A program made the translations under genes and the position numbers. Positions 1 through 5,292 of a stretch of DNA of 5,292 nt are shown here, piece by piece. The notes under the pieces were generated by a model. That model saw only the letters and a program-made list of their open reading frames with translations, made no database searches and was not told where the DNA came from. Every line of letters begins with the position of its first letter. Position 1 is the stretch's first letter. Source of the DNA: Bacillota bacterium (GTDB lineage Bacteria; Bacillota; UBA4882; UBA10575); contig DOID01000143.1 in assembly GCA_003511465.1 (NCBI GenBank), positions 16,372-21,663 of the forward strand. The letters are read 5' to 3'.

Positions 1-9
1 TACTTATTT

Positions 10-34
10 AAAACAAAAAAGGGCAGACTGCCCT
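10..34 (-). terminator. Rho-independent terminator of the tRNA-His gene
   Basis: Read on the minus strand, a 6-bp GC-rich stem (AGGGCA pairing with TGCCCT, loop GTC, bases 20-34) is followed at once by a T-rich run, TTTTT-G-TTTT (bases 10-19). It starts 12 bases after the encoded CCA end of the tRNA. The short stem and good U-tract fit an intrinsic terminator for a single-gene tRNA transcript. On the plus strand no T-run follows the hairpin, so it should act in one direction only. Confidence 0.88.
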
Positions 35-46
35 CTCAATTCTTGT

Positions 47-124
47 TGGGGTGAACGAAGGGATTTGAACCCTCGACCTCCAGGGCCACAACCTGGCGCT
101 CTAACCAGCTGAGCTACGCCCACC
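47..124 (-). tRNA. tRNA-His (anticodon GTG)
   Basis: The minus strand folds into a full cloverleaf. The acceptor stem is GTGGGCG with CGTTCAC (two G-U pairs). The D arm is GCTC...GAGC, and the anticodon stem is CCAGG/CCTGG around the loop TTGTGGC, giving anticodon GTG (histidine). The T arm is GAGGG/CCCTT with loop TTCAAAT. Two histidine identity marks are visible: an extra G at position -1 (base 124) opposite the discriminator C73 (base 50). The 3' CCA is encoded in the DNA (bases 47-49). It has its own promoter and terminator and lies divergent from melA, so it appears to be a single-gene unit. I see no attachment-site duplication or integrase next to it. Without the G-1 the gene would end at 123. 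Confidence 0.97.
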
Positions 125-137
125 ATTCGCAATAGTT

Positions 138-166
138 ATAATACCATACCCCCGCCGATTCGTCAA
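138..166 (-). promoter_or_regulatory. Sigma-A-type promoter of tRNA-His
   Basis: On the minus strand a -35 box TTGACG (161-166) and a -10 box TATTAT (138-143) are separated by exactly 17 bases. A TGG just before the -10 gives an extended -10 motif. The -10 ends 13 bases before the G-1 of the tRNA, leaving room for a short 5' leader that RNase P would remove. This is the best promoter in the window and fits strong, unregulated expression. Confidence 0.85.
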
Positions 167-221
167 GGGCTTCGTTTCGATGGTTTTTGGCGTTGGGTGA
201 TTTGAGTTAGGCAATCAGTAT

Positions 222-237
222 ATTATATCGATATAAT
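222..237. promoter_or_regulatory. Perfect 16-bp palindrome containing a consensus -10 box; candidate operator
   Basis: Bases 222-237 (ATTATATCGATATAAT) equal their own reverse complement over all 16 positions, centred on CG. The right half is a consensus -10 hexamer TATAAT on the plus strand (232-237), and by symmetry TATAAT also occurs on the minus strand at 222-227. I see no good -35 at 16-18 bases for either direction; the nearest, TTAGGC at 207-212, is weak and 19 bases away. A dimeric repressor bound here would cover a -10 box and could control a distal melA promoter with a leader of about 125 bases. The protein that binds it is not in the window. Palindromes of low complexity occur by chance in AT-rich spacers, so the role is a guess. 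Confidence 0.45.
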
Positions 238-274
238 TCGCTAAAAAGACGACGAAAAAACTTTTCTAACAATA

Positions 275-311
275 TTCCATATTCATTAGTCAATCTTCCA
301 TTTACTATTAG
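275..311 (+). repeat. Tandem TTCCAT...ATTAG direct repeat, candidate response regulator binding site
   Basis: Two similar half-sites lie head to tail. TTCCAT occurs at 275-280 and at 296-301 (offset 21), each followed by ATTAG at 285-289 and 307-311 (offset 22). The two units thus differ by a one-base shift between their two blocks. A period of two helical turns is the classic arrangement for AraC-family activators, each monomer of which reads two adjacent major-groove segments. The second unit overlaps the -35 of the candidate melA promoter, the usual position for an activator of this type. The AraC-type regulator encoded at 3670-5286 is the natural suspect. Assignment to that protein is inference. 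Confidence 0.45.
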
Positions 312-329
312 CATCATGATCAGTACACT
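301..329 (+). promoter_or_regulatory. Candidate melA promoter, weak match
   Basis: A -35 TTTACT (301-306, 4 of 6 consensus bases) and a -10 TACACT (324-329, 4 of 6) are spaced by 17 bases. Transcription would start near base 336, giving a leader of about 34 bases that includes the AAGGAG ribosome site. The poor hexamers and the tandem repeat over the -35 would fit an activator-dependent promoter. The other candidate for melA is the TATAAT at 232-237, which has a better -10 but no convincing -35. Confidence 0.35.
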
Positions 330-333
330 AATA
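306..333. repeat. Nested symmetric inverted repeat over the candidate melA promoter
   Basis: The layout is TATTAG (306-311), 5 bases, TGATCA (317-322), 5 bases, CTAATA (328-333). The outer arms are perfect reverse complements, and the inner hexamer is itself a palindrome sharing the same centre. The 5-base spacers are not symmetric. It spans the spacer and -10 of the candidate promoter at 301-329, where a bound repressor would block RNA polymerase. The left arm also forms part of the ATTAG block of the tandem repeat, so the two readings compete for the same bases. Confidence 0.35.
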
Positions 334-350
334 ATTGTTACTATTATTTT

Positions 351-356
351 AAGGAG
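351..356 (+). promoter_or_regulatory. Ribosome binding site for melA (start ambiguous)
   Basis: AAGGAG at 351-356 is the only strong Shine-Dalgarno sequence here. It sits 13 bases before ATG 370, which is long, but only 4 bases before the in-frame GTG 361, which is short. A second, weaker G-rich stretch, GGTGGG (360-365), is 4 bases from ATG 370. ATG 370 is preferred because the protein then begins MKKIAFIGAGS, the usual N-terminus of family GH4. Confidence 0.6.
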
Positions 357-369
357 CGTGGTGGGTTTT

Positions 370-1692
370 ATGAAAAAAATTGCCTTTATTGGCGCTGGTA
401 GCTTTGGCTTCACCAGAGATCTGGTCCGGGATATCCTCTCCTTTCCGGCCCTGGCTGATTGTACTTTGGCCCTGATGGATATTGATCCCGAACGCCTATC
501 CTATATCAAACAAGCAGTAGATAAAATAATCGCGACGGGAAAATACCCGGCAAAGGTAATTGCCACGACCGATCGGGTTGAAGCTCTTAAAGATGCGGAT
601 GGGGTAGTATGTACCATTCTGGCTGGCGGGGTGAAAGTCTGGCGTCATGATATCGAAATCCCTAAAAAGTATGGGGTTGATATTAATGTAGGAGATACGC
701 GGGGACCAGCGGGAATTTTTCGCGCCTTAAGAACGATCCCGGTGATGCTTGATCTATGCCGGGATATCGAAAGATATTGTCCGGAGGCGATCTTTCTGAA
801 TTATACTAACCCCATGGCCATGCTCTGCCGCGCCATGCAAGAAAAGAGTAGCGTTACCGTAACCGGTCTTTGCCATAGTGTGCAGGGAACAGCCCATATG
901 CTGGCTGAATGGATCGGCGCTCCCCCCGAGGAGATTACCTATTTGTGCGCCGGAATTAATCATCAAGCCTGGTATCTTCAGTATAAATGGAATGGCCAAG
1001 ATGCCTATCCTTTAATTCGAGAAGCCATCAGTAAACCTGATGTTTACGACACAGAACAGGTCCGTAATGAAATGTTTCTGCATTTAGATTATTATGTGAC
1101 CGAATCAAGTGGTCATAATTCCGAGTATAATGCCTGGTTCCGTAAACGACCGGACTTAATTGAAAAGTTCTGCACCCATGGAACAGGCTGGAATCCCGGC
1201 CATTACGCCTACATTTTGCATGAGTATCTACGCATGGAACATAAATGGAAAGAAGAGATTCAGACTTGGTTGGGTAAGGAATCATTAGATCTCCAGCGGG
1301 GACACGAATATGCCGCCAGTATCTTTAACGCGGTCTTTGGTGACGGCACTGTCTTTGAGTTTAACGGAAATGTACGCAATTTCTGCTTGATTGATAACCT
1401 GCCGGAAGGTTGTTGCGTGGAGATACCGGTCATCGCTTCCAGGCGCGGTCTTGATCCGATTCATGTCGGTCCCCTTCCCGCACAACTCGCCATTTTAAAT
1501 AACATCAGCGCCCGCTGCGAGGAACTGGCGGTCGAGGGCGCTTTGACCGGAGATCCGCGCAAAGTATTTCATGCCATCTGTTATGATCCCTTAACTTCAG
1601 CCGTCTTGAGCTTGGCAGAAATTAAGGCTATGGTCGATGAGATGTTTAATGTCAATAAAGATTGGTTACCCCAATTTAAGTATTTTTCTTGA
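370..1692 (+). CDS. melA: Alpha-galactosidase, glycoside hydrolase family 4 (MelA type)
   Basis: This 440-residue cytoplasmic enzyme should release galactose from the non-reducing end of alpha-galactosides such as melibiose. Family GH4 works by an unusual redox-elimination mechanism needing NAD+ and a divalent metal, usually Mn2+. Visible marks are the N-terminal Rossmann loop GAGS (residues 8-11), the MDID segment (36-39) near the cofactor ribose, GDTRGPAGIFRALRT (108-122), and NYTNP (144-148). The motif CHSV (168-171) is, in this family, characteristic of alpha-galactosidases rather than phospho-glucosidases or galacturonidases. GINH (195-198) follows; Cys168 and His198 are the expected metal ligands. 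VTESSGH (243-249) and the C-terminal NVRN...LIDNLPEGCCVE block match E. coli MelA as I recall it, whose length is 451. No signal peptide is seen, so the substrate must be imported unphosphorylated. The gene appears monocistronic, with its own control region and terminator. An upstream ATG at 316 was rejected: it lacks a ribosome site and adds an unconserved extension. Activity on alpha-glucosides cannot be excluded. Confidence 0.93.
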   Translation: MKKIAFIGAGSFGFTRDLVRDILSFPALADCTLALMDIDPERLSYIKQAVDKIIATGKYPAKVIATTDRVEALKDADGVVCTILAGGVKVWRHDIEIPKKYGVDINVGDTRGPAGIFRALRTIPVMLDLCRDIERYCPEAIFLNYTNPMAMLCRAMQEKSSVTVTGLCHSVQGTAHMLAEWIGAPPEEITYLCAGINHQAWYLQYKWNGQDAYPLIREAISKPDVYDTEQVRNEMFLHLDYYVTESSGHNSEYNAWFRKRPDLIEKFCTHGTGWNPGHYAYILHEYLRMEHKWKEEIQTWLGKESLDLQRGHEYAASIFNAVFGDGTVFEFNGNVRNFCLIDNLPEGCCVEIPVIASRRGLDPIHVGPLPAQLAILNNISARCEELAVEGALTGDPRKVFHAICYDPLTSAVLSLAEIKAMVDEMFNVNKDWLPQFKYFS

Positions 1693-1714
1693 AATAACTG
1701 TAGGTTGCTCAAAG

Positions 1715-1739
1715 TTGATTAAGTGGTTCCTTAATTCAA
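1715..1739. repeat. Imperfect inverted repeat between melA and the kinase gene, candidate operator
   Basis: TTGATTAAG (1715-1723) and CTTAATTCAA (1730-1739) are reverse complements except for one extra base in the right arm, around a 6-base centre. The core ATTAAG-N6-CTTAAT is perfect. It lies 22 bases after the melA stop and upstream of the terminator, and its right arm covers the possible -35 of the kinase promoter at 1731-1759. It could be an operator or, in RNA, a small hairpin at the melA 3' end. AT-rich content makes chance occurrence possible. Confidence 0.35.
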
Positions 1740-1759
1740 TTTACAACTCTCTCTATCAT
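1731..1759 (+). promoter_or_regulatory. Candidate promoter for the kinase-regulator operon, weak -35
   Basis: A -10 box TATCAT (1754-1759, 5 of 6 consensus bases) lies 17 bases after TTAATT (1731-1736, only 3 of 6). Transcription would begin near 1766, inside the left arm of the melA terminator hairpin. I found no better promoter between the end of that terminator (1798) and the ribosome site of the kinase gene (about 1826), where space is too short. A TTCC at 1727-1730 stands 27 bases before this -10, compared with 28 for the TTCC at 296 before the candidate melA -10. The assignment is tentative. Confidence 0.3.
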
Positions 1760-1760
1760 T

Positions 1761-1798
1761 AACTGGGGTTCTTATGGCAGGAACCCCAGTTTTTGTTT
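1761..1798 (+). terminator. Rho-independent terminator of melA
   Basis: An 11-bp perfect stem, AACTGGGGTTC (1761-1771) with GAACCCCAGTT (1781-1791), closes a 9-base loop and runs into TTTTTGTTT (1790-1798). It starts 68 bases after the melA stop codon. It should end melA transcription and separate it from the kinase gene, unless read-through is regulated. No T-run follows on the minus strand, so it acts in one direction. Confidence 0.92.
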
Positions 1799-1825
1799 AG
1801 AATTTAATATATGTTTACCTTTCTG

Positions 1826-1831
1826 AAAGGA
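1826..1831 (+). promoter_or_regulatory. Ribosome binding site for the kinase gene (TTG start)
   Basis: AAAGGA (1826-1831) lies 12 bases before TTG 1844. A stop codon in the same frame at 1835-1837 rules out any earlier start. No ATG or GTG occurs in frame before the first membrane segment, so the rare TTG start is the best choice. The rare codon and long spacing predict low translation, usual for a sensor kinase. Confidence 0.6.
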
Positions 1832-1843
1832 AATTGAAAAGCC

Positions 1844-3682
1844 TTGTTTAAAATTCCTTTTCCATCTGCCAAGGAAAAATACACAATTGGGTTACGCCTG
1901 AACCTTCTCAAGAGCGTACAAGGAACTTTAATATTATATTTTATTATTATTGCGGTAATCCCCATGTTCCTATTGGGTTTAATTACCTATTCCGCCTCCT
2001 CCCAGATGATTAACACCAAAGTTCAGATCTACGTTGAACAGATGATAATTAAGGTTAAGGAGAATATTGAATACTACTTCAGAGACTTGCAGAGTCTCGC
2101 GTATATGATCTCGGTAAATACTGACCTGCTTACCGCCTTACGGGAAGAGAATTTTCTGGATAAATGGAAAGAAATTAACTACGATAACAAATTAAAACAG
2201 TTTCTATCCAGTCTCACCAGCACCCGAGCAGAAGTCATGGGTATTTACGTTATCTCCGAAGATGAAAAGAGAGTCTACTCCAGCGGACCTCCCATTCTCA
2301 TCAGTTATTTACAGGGATATGACTGGTACCAAGAGCTTATCAATACCAATGATATTTTTTTTATCACTGACATCCATGAGGATGATTATGCTGACGCCCT
2401 TTCCTTCAATCCCTCCAAGGTAGTTACATACGCTCAACTCATCATGGACCTAGACGGACGAAAGCTAGGGTGGATATTGATTGACCTTAACTATAGTTTT
2501 GTTACGAAGATGCTGGAAAAGATGGAGTTATGGGATCAAGGCCAAATTACTGTCTTGGACTCTAAAGGAAAATTAATTTTTGGTGATCAAGCCACGTCTG
2601 CTAAGTATCAGGAAAGCAACTTTCGTCAATTATACCTCCGGGATTGGGGTAGCCAACTATGCAAAATACAGGGGAAAAAGGAGTTAGTTGTTTATCGGGC
2701 TGTTTCTTTCTGCGGTTGGAAGGTTATTTTCTCGATTGCCCATGATATTCTGCAGAAAGAAAACATCAATATTCGCAATTTAACTCTGGTCATGGCCACT
2801 ATCTTGCTGGGTGCAGCTATTTATTTCGCTGTGCATTTTTCTAAAAAAGTATCCGATCCTGTCCACACCATTTGTAACTCCATGAAAGAAGTGGAGGAGG
2901 GGAATCTAGAAGTCTCCATTCGAATTAGGAGCATGAAGGAACTGAATCTCCTTGCCGCGAGTTTCAATCGGATGGTAGACAGAATTCGTAATTTAATGGA
3001 AAACATCTACGATGTGCAGAGAAAAAAAAGGCAGGCCGAGTTAAATGCGCTTCAAGCCCAGATCAATCCGCATTTTCTCTATAATACCCTCGATTCTTTA
3101 CGTTGGCTGGCAAAGATTCATCATATCGAAGAGATCGTAAAGATTATTTCTGCCCTAGAGAATCTTTTACGCGCTAGCATAAGTAAGACTAATGATCTGA
3201 TTTCCATCGGGGAGGAAATCGAAAACGTCCGCAACTATCTGGCCATCCAGTTATTTCGGTATGGTAATAGTTTCTCCGTGGTTTTTAGTATCGATCCGTC
3301 TTTAACCAGCTACCTGACTCCGCGTCTGATTTTACAACCAATTGTCGAAAATGCGGTTTACCATGGAGTTGAAAGCATGATGAACGGTGAGATTGAAATC
3401 GGAGTTCATTCAGACAGCGCCGGAATAATCTTTGAAGTATTAGATAATGGTCCTGGAATCACTCCCGAAAAAGTCAGGGCCATAATGGAAGGGAAAAGTC
3501 AGAATAAGGGGCGTTTCAGTGGTTTTGGTTTAAAGAATGTCGAGGAACGGATCAGACTTTATTTTGGGCAAGAGTACGGGATTACTATCAAAAATAGAGA
3601 CCCTCAAGGAACAATGGTTTTGATCCACATCCCCCGTATTAGGAAATTTGATGAAAGGAAGATCGCCAAGTGGGTAAAGTAA
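1844..3682 (+). CDS. YesM-type sensor histidine kinase, two membrane segments, Cache-like sensor
   Basis: This 612-residue membrane protein should sense an external ligand, probably a sugar or a sugar-bound binding protein, and phosphorylate the regulator encoded next. Order of parts: cytoplasmic start; membrane segment about 28-50; extracytoplasmic domain about 51-312, with the length and pattern of a double Cache domain; membrane segment about 313-332; HAMP linker about 333-387 (DP at 338-339, EEGNLE at 351-356); coiled coil; then a His_kinase (LytS/YesM) domain with acceptor His410 in INPHFLYNTL. The ATP-binding part has the N box (Glu502, Asn503), the G1 box DNGPGI (534-539) and the G2 box GFGLKN (560-565). 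All catalytic motifs are intact. The length is close to that of other YesM proteins. Translation starts at TTG, and the 3' end overlaps the regulator gene by 13 bases, implying coupled translation. The ligand cannot be read from the sequence; alpha-galactosides are a guess from the neighbouring melA. Confidence 0.94.
   Translation: MFKIPFPSAKEKYTIGLRLNLLKSVQGTLILYFIIIAVIPMFLLGLITYSASSQMINTKVQIYVEQMIIKVKENIEYYFRDLQSLAYMISVNTDLLTALREENFLDKWKEINYDNKLKQFLSSLTSTRAEVMGIYVISEDEKRVYSSGPPILISYLQGYDWYQELINTNDIFFITDIHEDDYADALSFNPSKVVTYAQLIMDLDGRKLGWILIDLNYSFVTKMLEKMELWDQGQITVLDSKGKLIFGDQATSAKYQESNFRQLYLRDWGSQLCKIQGKKELVVYRAVSFCGWKVIFSIAHDILQKENINIRNLTLVMATILLGAAIYFAVHFSKKVSDPVHTICNSMKEVEEGNLEVSIRIRSMKELNLLAASFNRMVDRIRNLMENIYDVQRKKRQAELNALQAQINPHFLYNTLDSLRWLAKIHHIEEIVKIISALENLLRASISKTNDLISIGEEIENVRNYLAIQLFRYGNSFSVVFSIDPSLTSYLTPRLILQPIVENAVYHGVESMMNGEIEIGVHSDSAGIIFEVLDNGPGITPEKVRAIMEGKSQNKGRFSGFGLKNVEERIRLYFGQEYGITIKNRDPQGTMVLIHIPRIRKFDERKIAKWVK
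3655..3659 (+). promoter_or_regulatory. Ribosome binding site for the regulator gene, inside the kinase gene
   Basis: AAGGA (3655-3659) lies 10 bases before GTG 3670, within the last codons of the kinase gene. An in-frame ATG at 3682, overlapping the kinase stop as TAATG, is the alternative. That start would remove MGKV and so most of the first beta strand of the receiver domain, so GTG 3670 is preferred. Confidence 0.65.
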
Positions 3683-5286
3683 TGATCGTCGATGATGAAC
3701 TGTTGGTTCGGATTGGTCTGCGTTCCACCATTGCTTGGCAGGAATATGGTTTTAGAATCGTCGCTGATGCTGCCAACGGCCAACAGGCGATTAAAAAATT
3801 TGCTACTACCGACCCTGACATCTTAATTACCGATATCCGGATGCCAGGGATGGACGGTATAGAATTGATTGAAATTCTTAAAAAACAAAAACCCCAGTTA
3901 AAAACGATCATTCTTACCAACTATGATGATTTTGCCTATACGAAAGAGGCTCTCAAATTAGGGGCAGATGAATATCTACTCAAGTCAACCTTGGATAACC
4001 AGACCTTATTACCTATATTAAAAAGACTCTGGAGTAAAGTACAACAAGAGTCGGCAGAAAACCAGGAATTGCAAAAGTTGCAAAAGCAGGCCTCAATGGG
4101 AATCTTTTTGCTCAAAAAACAATTTGTTGAGAGTTTGATCAGCGCTGAATTGAATGAGCAAATGTACCAAGACTTCCTACAAGAGTTAGGGTTAAATTGG
4201 CACGAAAACAATTGGCAGCTCATCCTCTTAAAAGGAGAAAAGCAAGATAGTGATTCATCGGGTTCAGCCCTTCGGCCGTTAAATCTGATCGAAGAGATAA
4301 CGGATAAAGTTGGCGCTTTAGTCGCTGAAGGAGCGGCGTCGGGAGAGTGGATCTTGATCTATAGTTTTCCCCTAAGCGAAGCTAGCTATTATCAAAGACA
4401 AATAGTCCCGTTTAACATCCGACAGATTCAGGCCTGTCTCGAGCAGTATTTACAGATTAAATCCACAGCTGTTTTTACCTCAGCCATCTCCTGTTATCAG
4501 CAGTTAGCGGCAGAATATAGAAAAGTACGAGAATATATGGTGTATCGCCTCTTCTGGCCGGAAAAGAAGATGATTTTTCCAGAGGATATCCCCGACGCCA
4601 CCCAGGATCATTATCTACCGGATAGTAACGATCCGAATCTTTCTGTTCTGATTAGGATGGGTGATCGAGAACAAGTAAGGGAGGTTCTTGATTGTCTCTT
4701 TAATAAAGTGATTACAAACACTTCTCCTTTCCTTCTCCGCCAGTTTTGCCAGGAGCTTTATGGTGAAATGGCCCGCCAGTGTCGGGAAGCCGGTATACGA
4801 CTAACAGAGATCTTAACGGGAAAAGAACAGTATCCATCGCATCTAGAGAACTATCGGTCTCTTTCCGAGATTAAAGACTGGTTTGAGGAGAAGTTTAATC
4901 AGTTAACTACGATGGTTGAGCGGATTGGCTTAAATGATTTCTCTGCTCCAATTCGAGAAGCGCTAATCTACATAAAGAATAATTATCATCGGGAATTGAA
5001 CCTCTCCTTAGTGGCCCATCAGGTAGGATTAAGTAAAAATCATTTTTGCTCGCAATTTAAAGAGGAGACCGGATACAATTTTGTGGCTTTTTTACATAAA
5101 ACCAGAATCGAACTGGCTTGTAAGATGTTACTAAATTCGGAGCTGTTGATCGTCGAGATCGCGGAGAAAGTCGGGTATTTAGATTCCAAATACTTTGCCA
5201 AGGTATTTCAAAAATACATGAACTGTTCTCCAACAACATACCGGAAATTATGCCAAGAAGGTGGACATCGAAATGAACTGGTCTAA
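3670..5286 (+). CDS. YesN-type response regulator with AraC DNA-binding domain
   Basis: This 538-residue cytoplasmic transcription regulator is the partner of the overlapping kinase. The receiver domain (about 1-120) has the acidic pair Asp8-Asp9, phosphorylation site Asp55 in ITDIRMPGMDG, switch Thr83 and Lys105. A coiled-coil-like linker follows (about 120-150). A long, poorly conserved middle region (about 150-425) is typical of YesN proteins and shows the usual YRKVREYMVYRLFWPEKK segment. The C-terminal AraC/XylS domain (about 428-527) has two helix-turn-helix units, LSLVAHQVGLSKNHFCSQFK (445-464) and roughly 493-515, ending in the family signature YFAKVFQKYMNCSPTTYRK (508-526). The residue after Lys105 is Ser rather than the usual Pro. 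Such regulators normally activate sugar uptake and glycosidase genes; melA and the gene starting at 5273 are likely targets by position only. GTG start chosen because it keeps the complete first strand. Confidence 0.94.
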   Translation: MGKVMIVDDELLVRIGLRSTIAWQEYGFRIVADAANGQQAIKKFATTDPDILITDIRMPGMDGIELIEILKKQKPQLKTIILTNYDDFAYTKEALKLGADEYLLKSTLDNQTLLPILKRLWSKVQQESAENQELQKLQKQASMGIFLLKKQFVESLISAELNEQMYQDFLQELGLNWHENNWQLILLKGEKQDSDSSGSALRPLNLIEEITDKVGALVAEGAASGEWILIYSFPLSEASYYQRQIVPFNIRQIQACLEQYLQIKSTAVFTSAISCYQQLAAEYRKVREYMVYRLFWPEKKMIFPEDIPDATQDHYLPDSNDPNLSVLIRMGDREQVREVLDCLFNKVITNTSPFLLRQFCQELYGEMARQCREAGIRLTEILTGKEQYPSHLENYRSLSEIKDWFEEKFNQLTTMVERIGLNDFSAPIREALIYIKNNYHRELNLSLVAHQVGLSKNHFCSQFKEETGYNFVAFLHKTRIELACKMLLNSELLIVEIAEKVGYLDSKYFAKVFQKYMNCSPTTYRKLCQEGGHRNELV

Positions 5287-5292
5287 ACTTTC
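5273..5292 (+). CDS. Start of a further gene, cut off by the window end
   Basis: An ATG at 5273 opens the frame MNWSKL before the sequence ends. It is preceded by a good ribosome site, AAGGTGG (5258-5264), with 8 bases of spacing. It overlaps the end of the regulator gene by 14 bases, much like the 13-base overlap between kinase and regulator genes, which suggests a third co-translated member of the operon. Six residues do not allow identification. In such operons the next gene is often an extracellular sugar-binding lipoprotein or another transport component, but that is only expectation. Confidence 0.5.

Noticed and set aside
47..124. tRNA-His as a possible integration site for a mobile element
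   Set aside because: No integrase, no direct repeat of the tRNA 3' end elsewhere in the window, and no sharp change in base composition. The genes look like ordinary chromosome.
167..350. Riboswitch or CcpA (cre) site in the melA leader
   Set aside because: No known riboswitch core was recognised, and no good match to the cre consensus was found by eye on either strand.
316..369. Upstream in-frame ATG at 316 extending MelA by 18 residues
   Set aside because: No ribosome site precedes it, the added hydrophobic stretch is not part of GH4 proteins, and it overlaps the candidate promoter and AAGGAG site. The conserved N-terminus starts at ATG 370.
207..413. Minus-strand open frame of 68 codons in the melA control region
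   Set aside because: Low-complexity hydrophobic translation, no Shine-Dalgarno sequence, and it overlaps the control region and the start of melA. Best seen as a chance frame in AT-rich DNA.
754..1485. Minus-strand open frames opposite melA
   Set aside because: They lie opposite a fully conserved coding gene, show no recognisable domain, and lack ribosome sites. They are antisense shadows.
3639..4223. Minus-strand open frames opposite the regulator gene
   Set aside because: They mirror the codons of the receiver and linker regions, have no family resemblance and no translation signals.
1..5292. CRISPR array, insertion sequence, toxin-antitoxin or other defence system
   Set aside because: No regularly spaced long repeats, no transposase or terminal inverted repeats, and no defence-type domains. 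The window is accounted for by a tRNA, one glycosidase and a two-component system.

Overview
The window looks like ordinary chromosome of a Bacillota (Firmicutes) bacterium, probably a clostridial or Paenibacillus-like fermenter. This is inferred from the moderately AT-rich composition, strong purine-rich Shine-Dalgarno sequences, TTG and GTG start codons, compact Rho-independent terminators, and above all the YesM/YesN-type two-component pair, which is typical of that phylum. The species cannot be named from the sequence.

Layout. Bases 10-166 hold a complete tRNA-His unit on the minus strand: promoter, gene with encoded CCA, and terminator. Bases 167-350 are a non-coding divergent control region. 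It holds a perfect 16-bp palindrome with a consensus -10 box, a tandem TTCCAT repeat with a 21-bp period, and a nested inverted repeat over a candidate promoter. Bases 370-1692 encode a full-length family GH4 alpha-galactosidase (MelA type), followed by a strong terminator at 1761-1798. The stretch 1693-1843 also holds an imperfect inverted repeat and a candidate promoter directly against the terminator. Bases 1844-3682 encode a YesM-type membrane sensor histidine kinase, and 3670-5286 encode its YesN-type AraC response regulator, overlapping the kinase gene by 13 bases. At 5273, inside the end of the regulator gene, a further reading frame with a good ribosome binding site starts and runs off the window.

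How the parts may work together. The kinase has an extracytoplasmic Cache-like sensor and would phosphorylate the regulator at Asp55. In this family such pairs usually control uptake and breakdown of oligosaccharides. The adjacent alpha-galactosidase is the obvious candidate target, with the 21-bp tandem repeat upstream of it as a possible binding site. The truncated last frame could start a transport operon. This link is inference: nothing in the window proves the pair controls melA, and no gene here represents a clearly new system. The most interesting parts are the two dense control regions, at 167-350 and 1693-1843.
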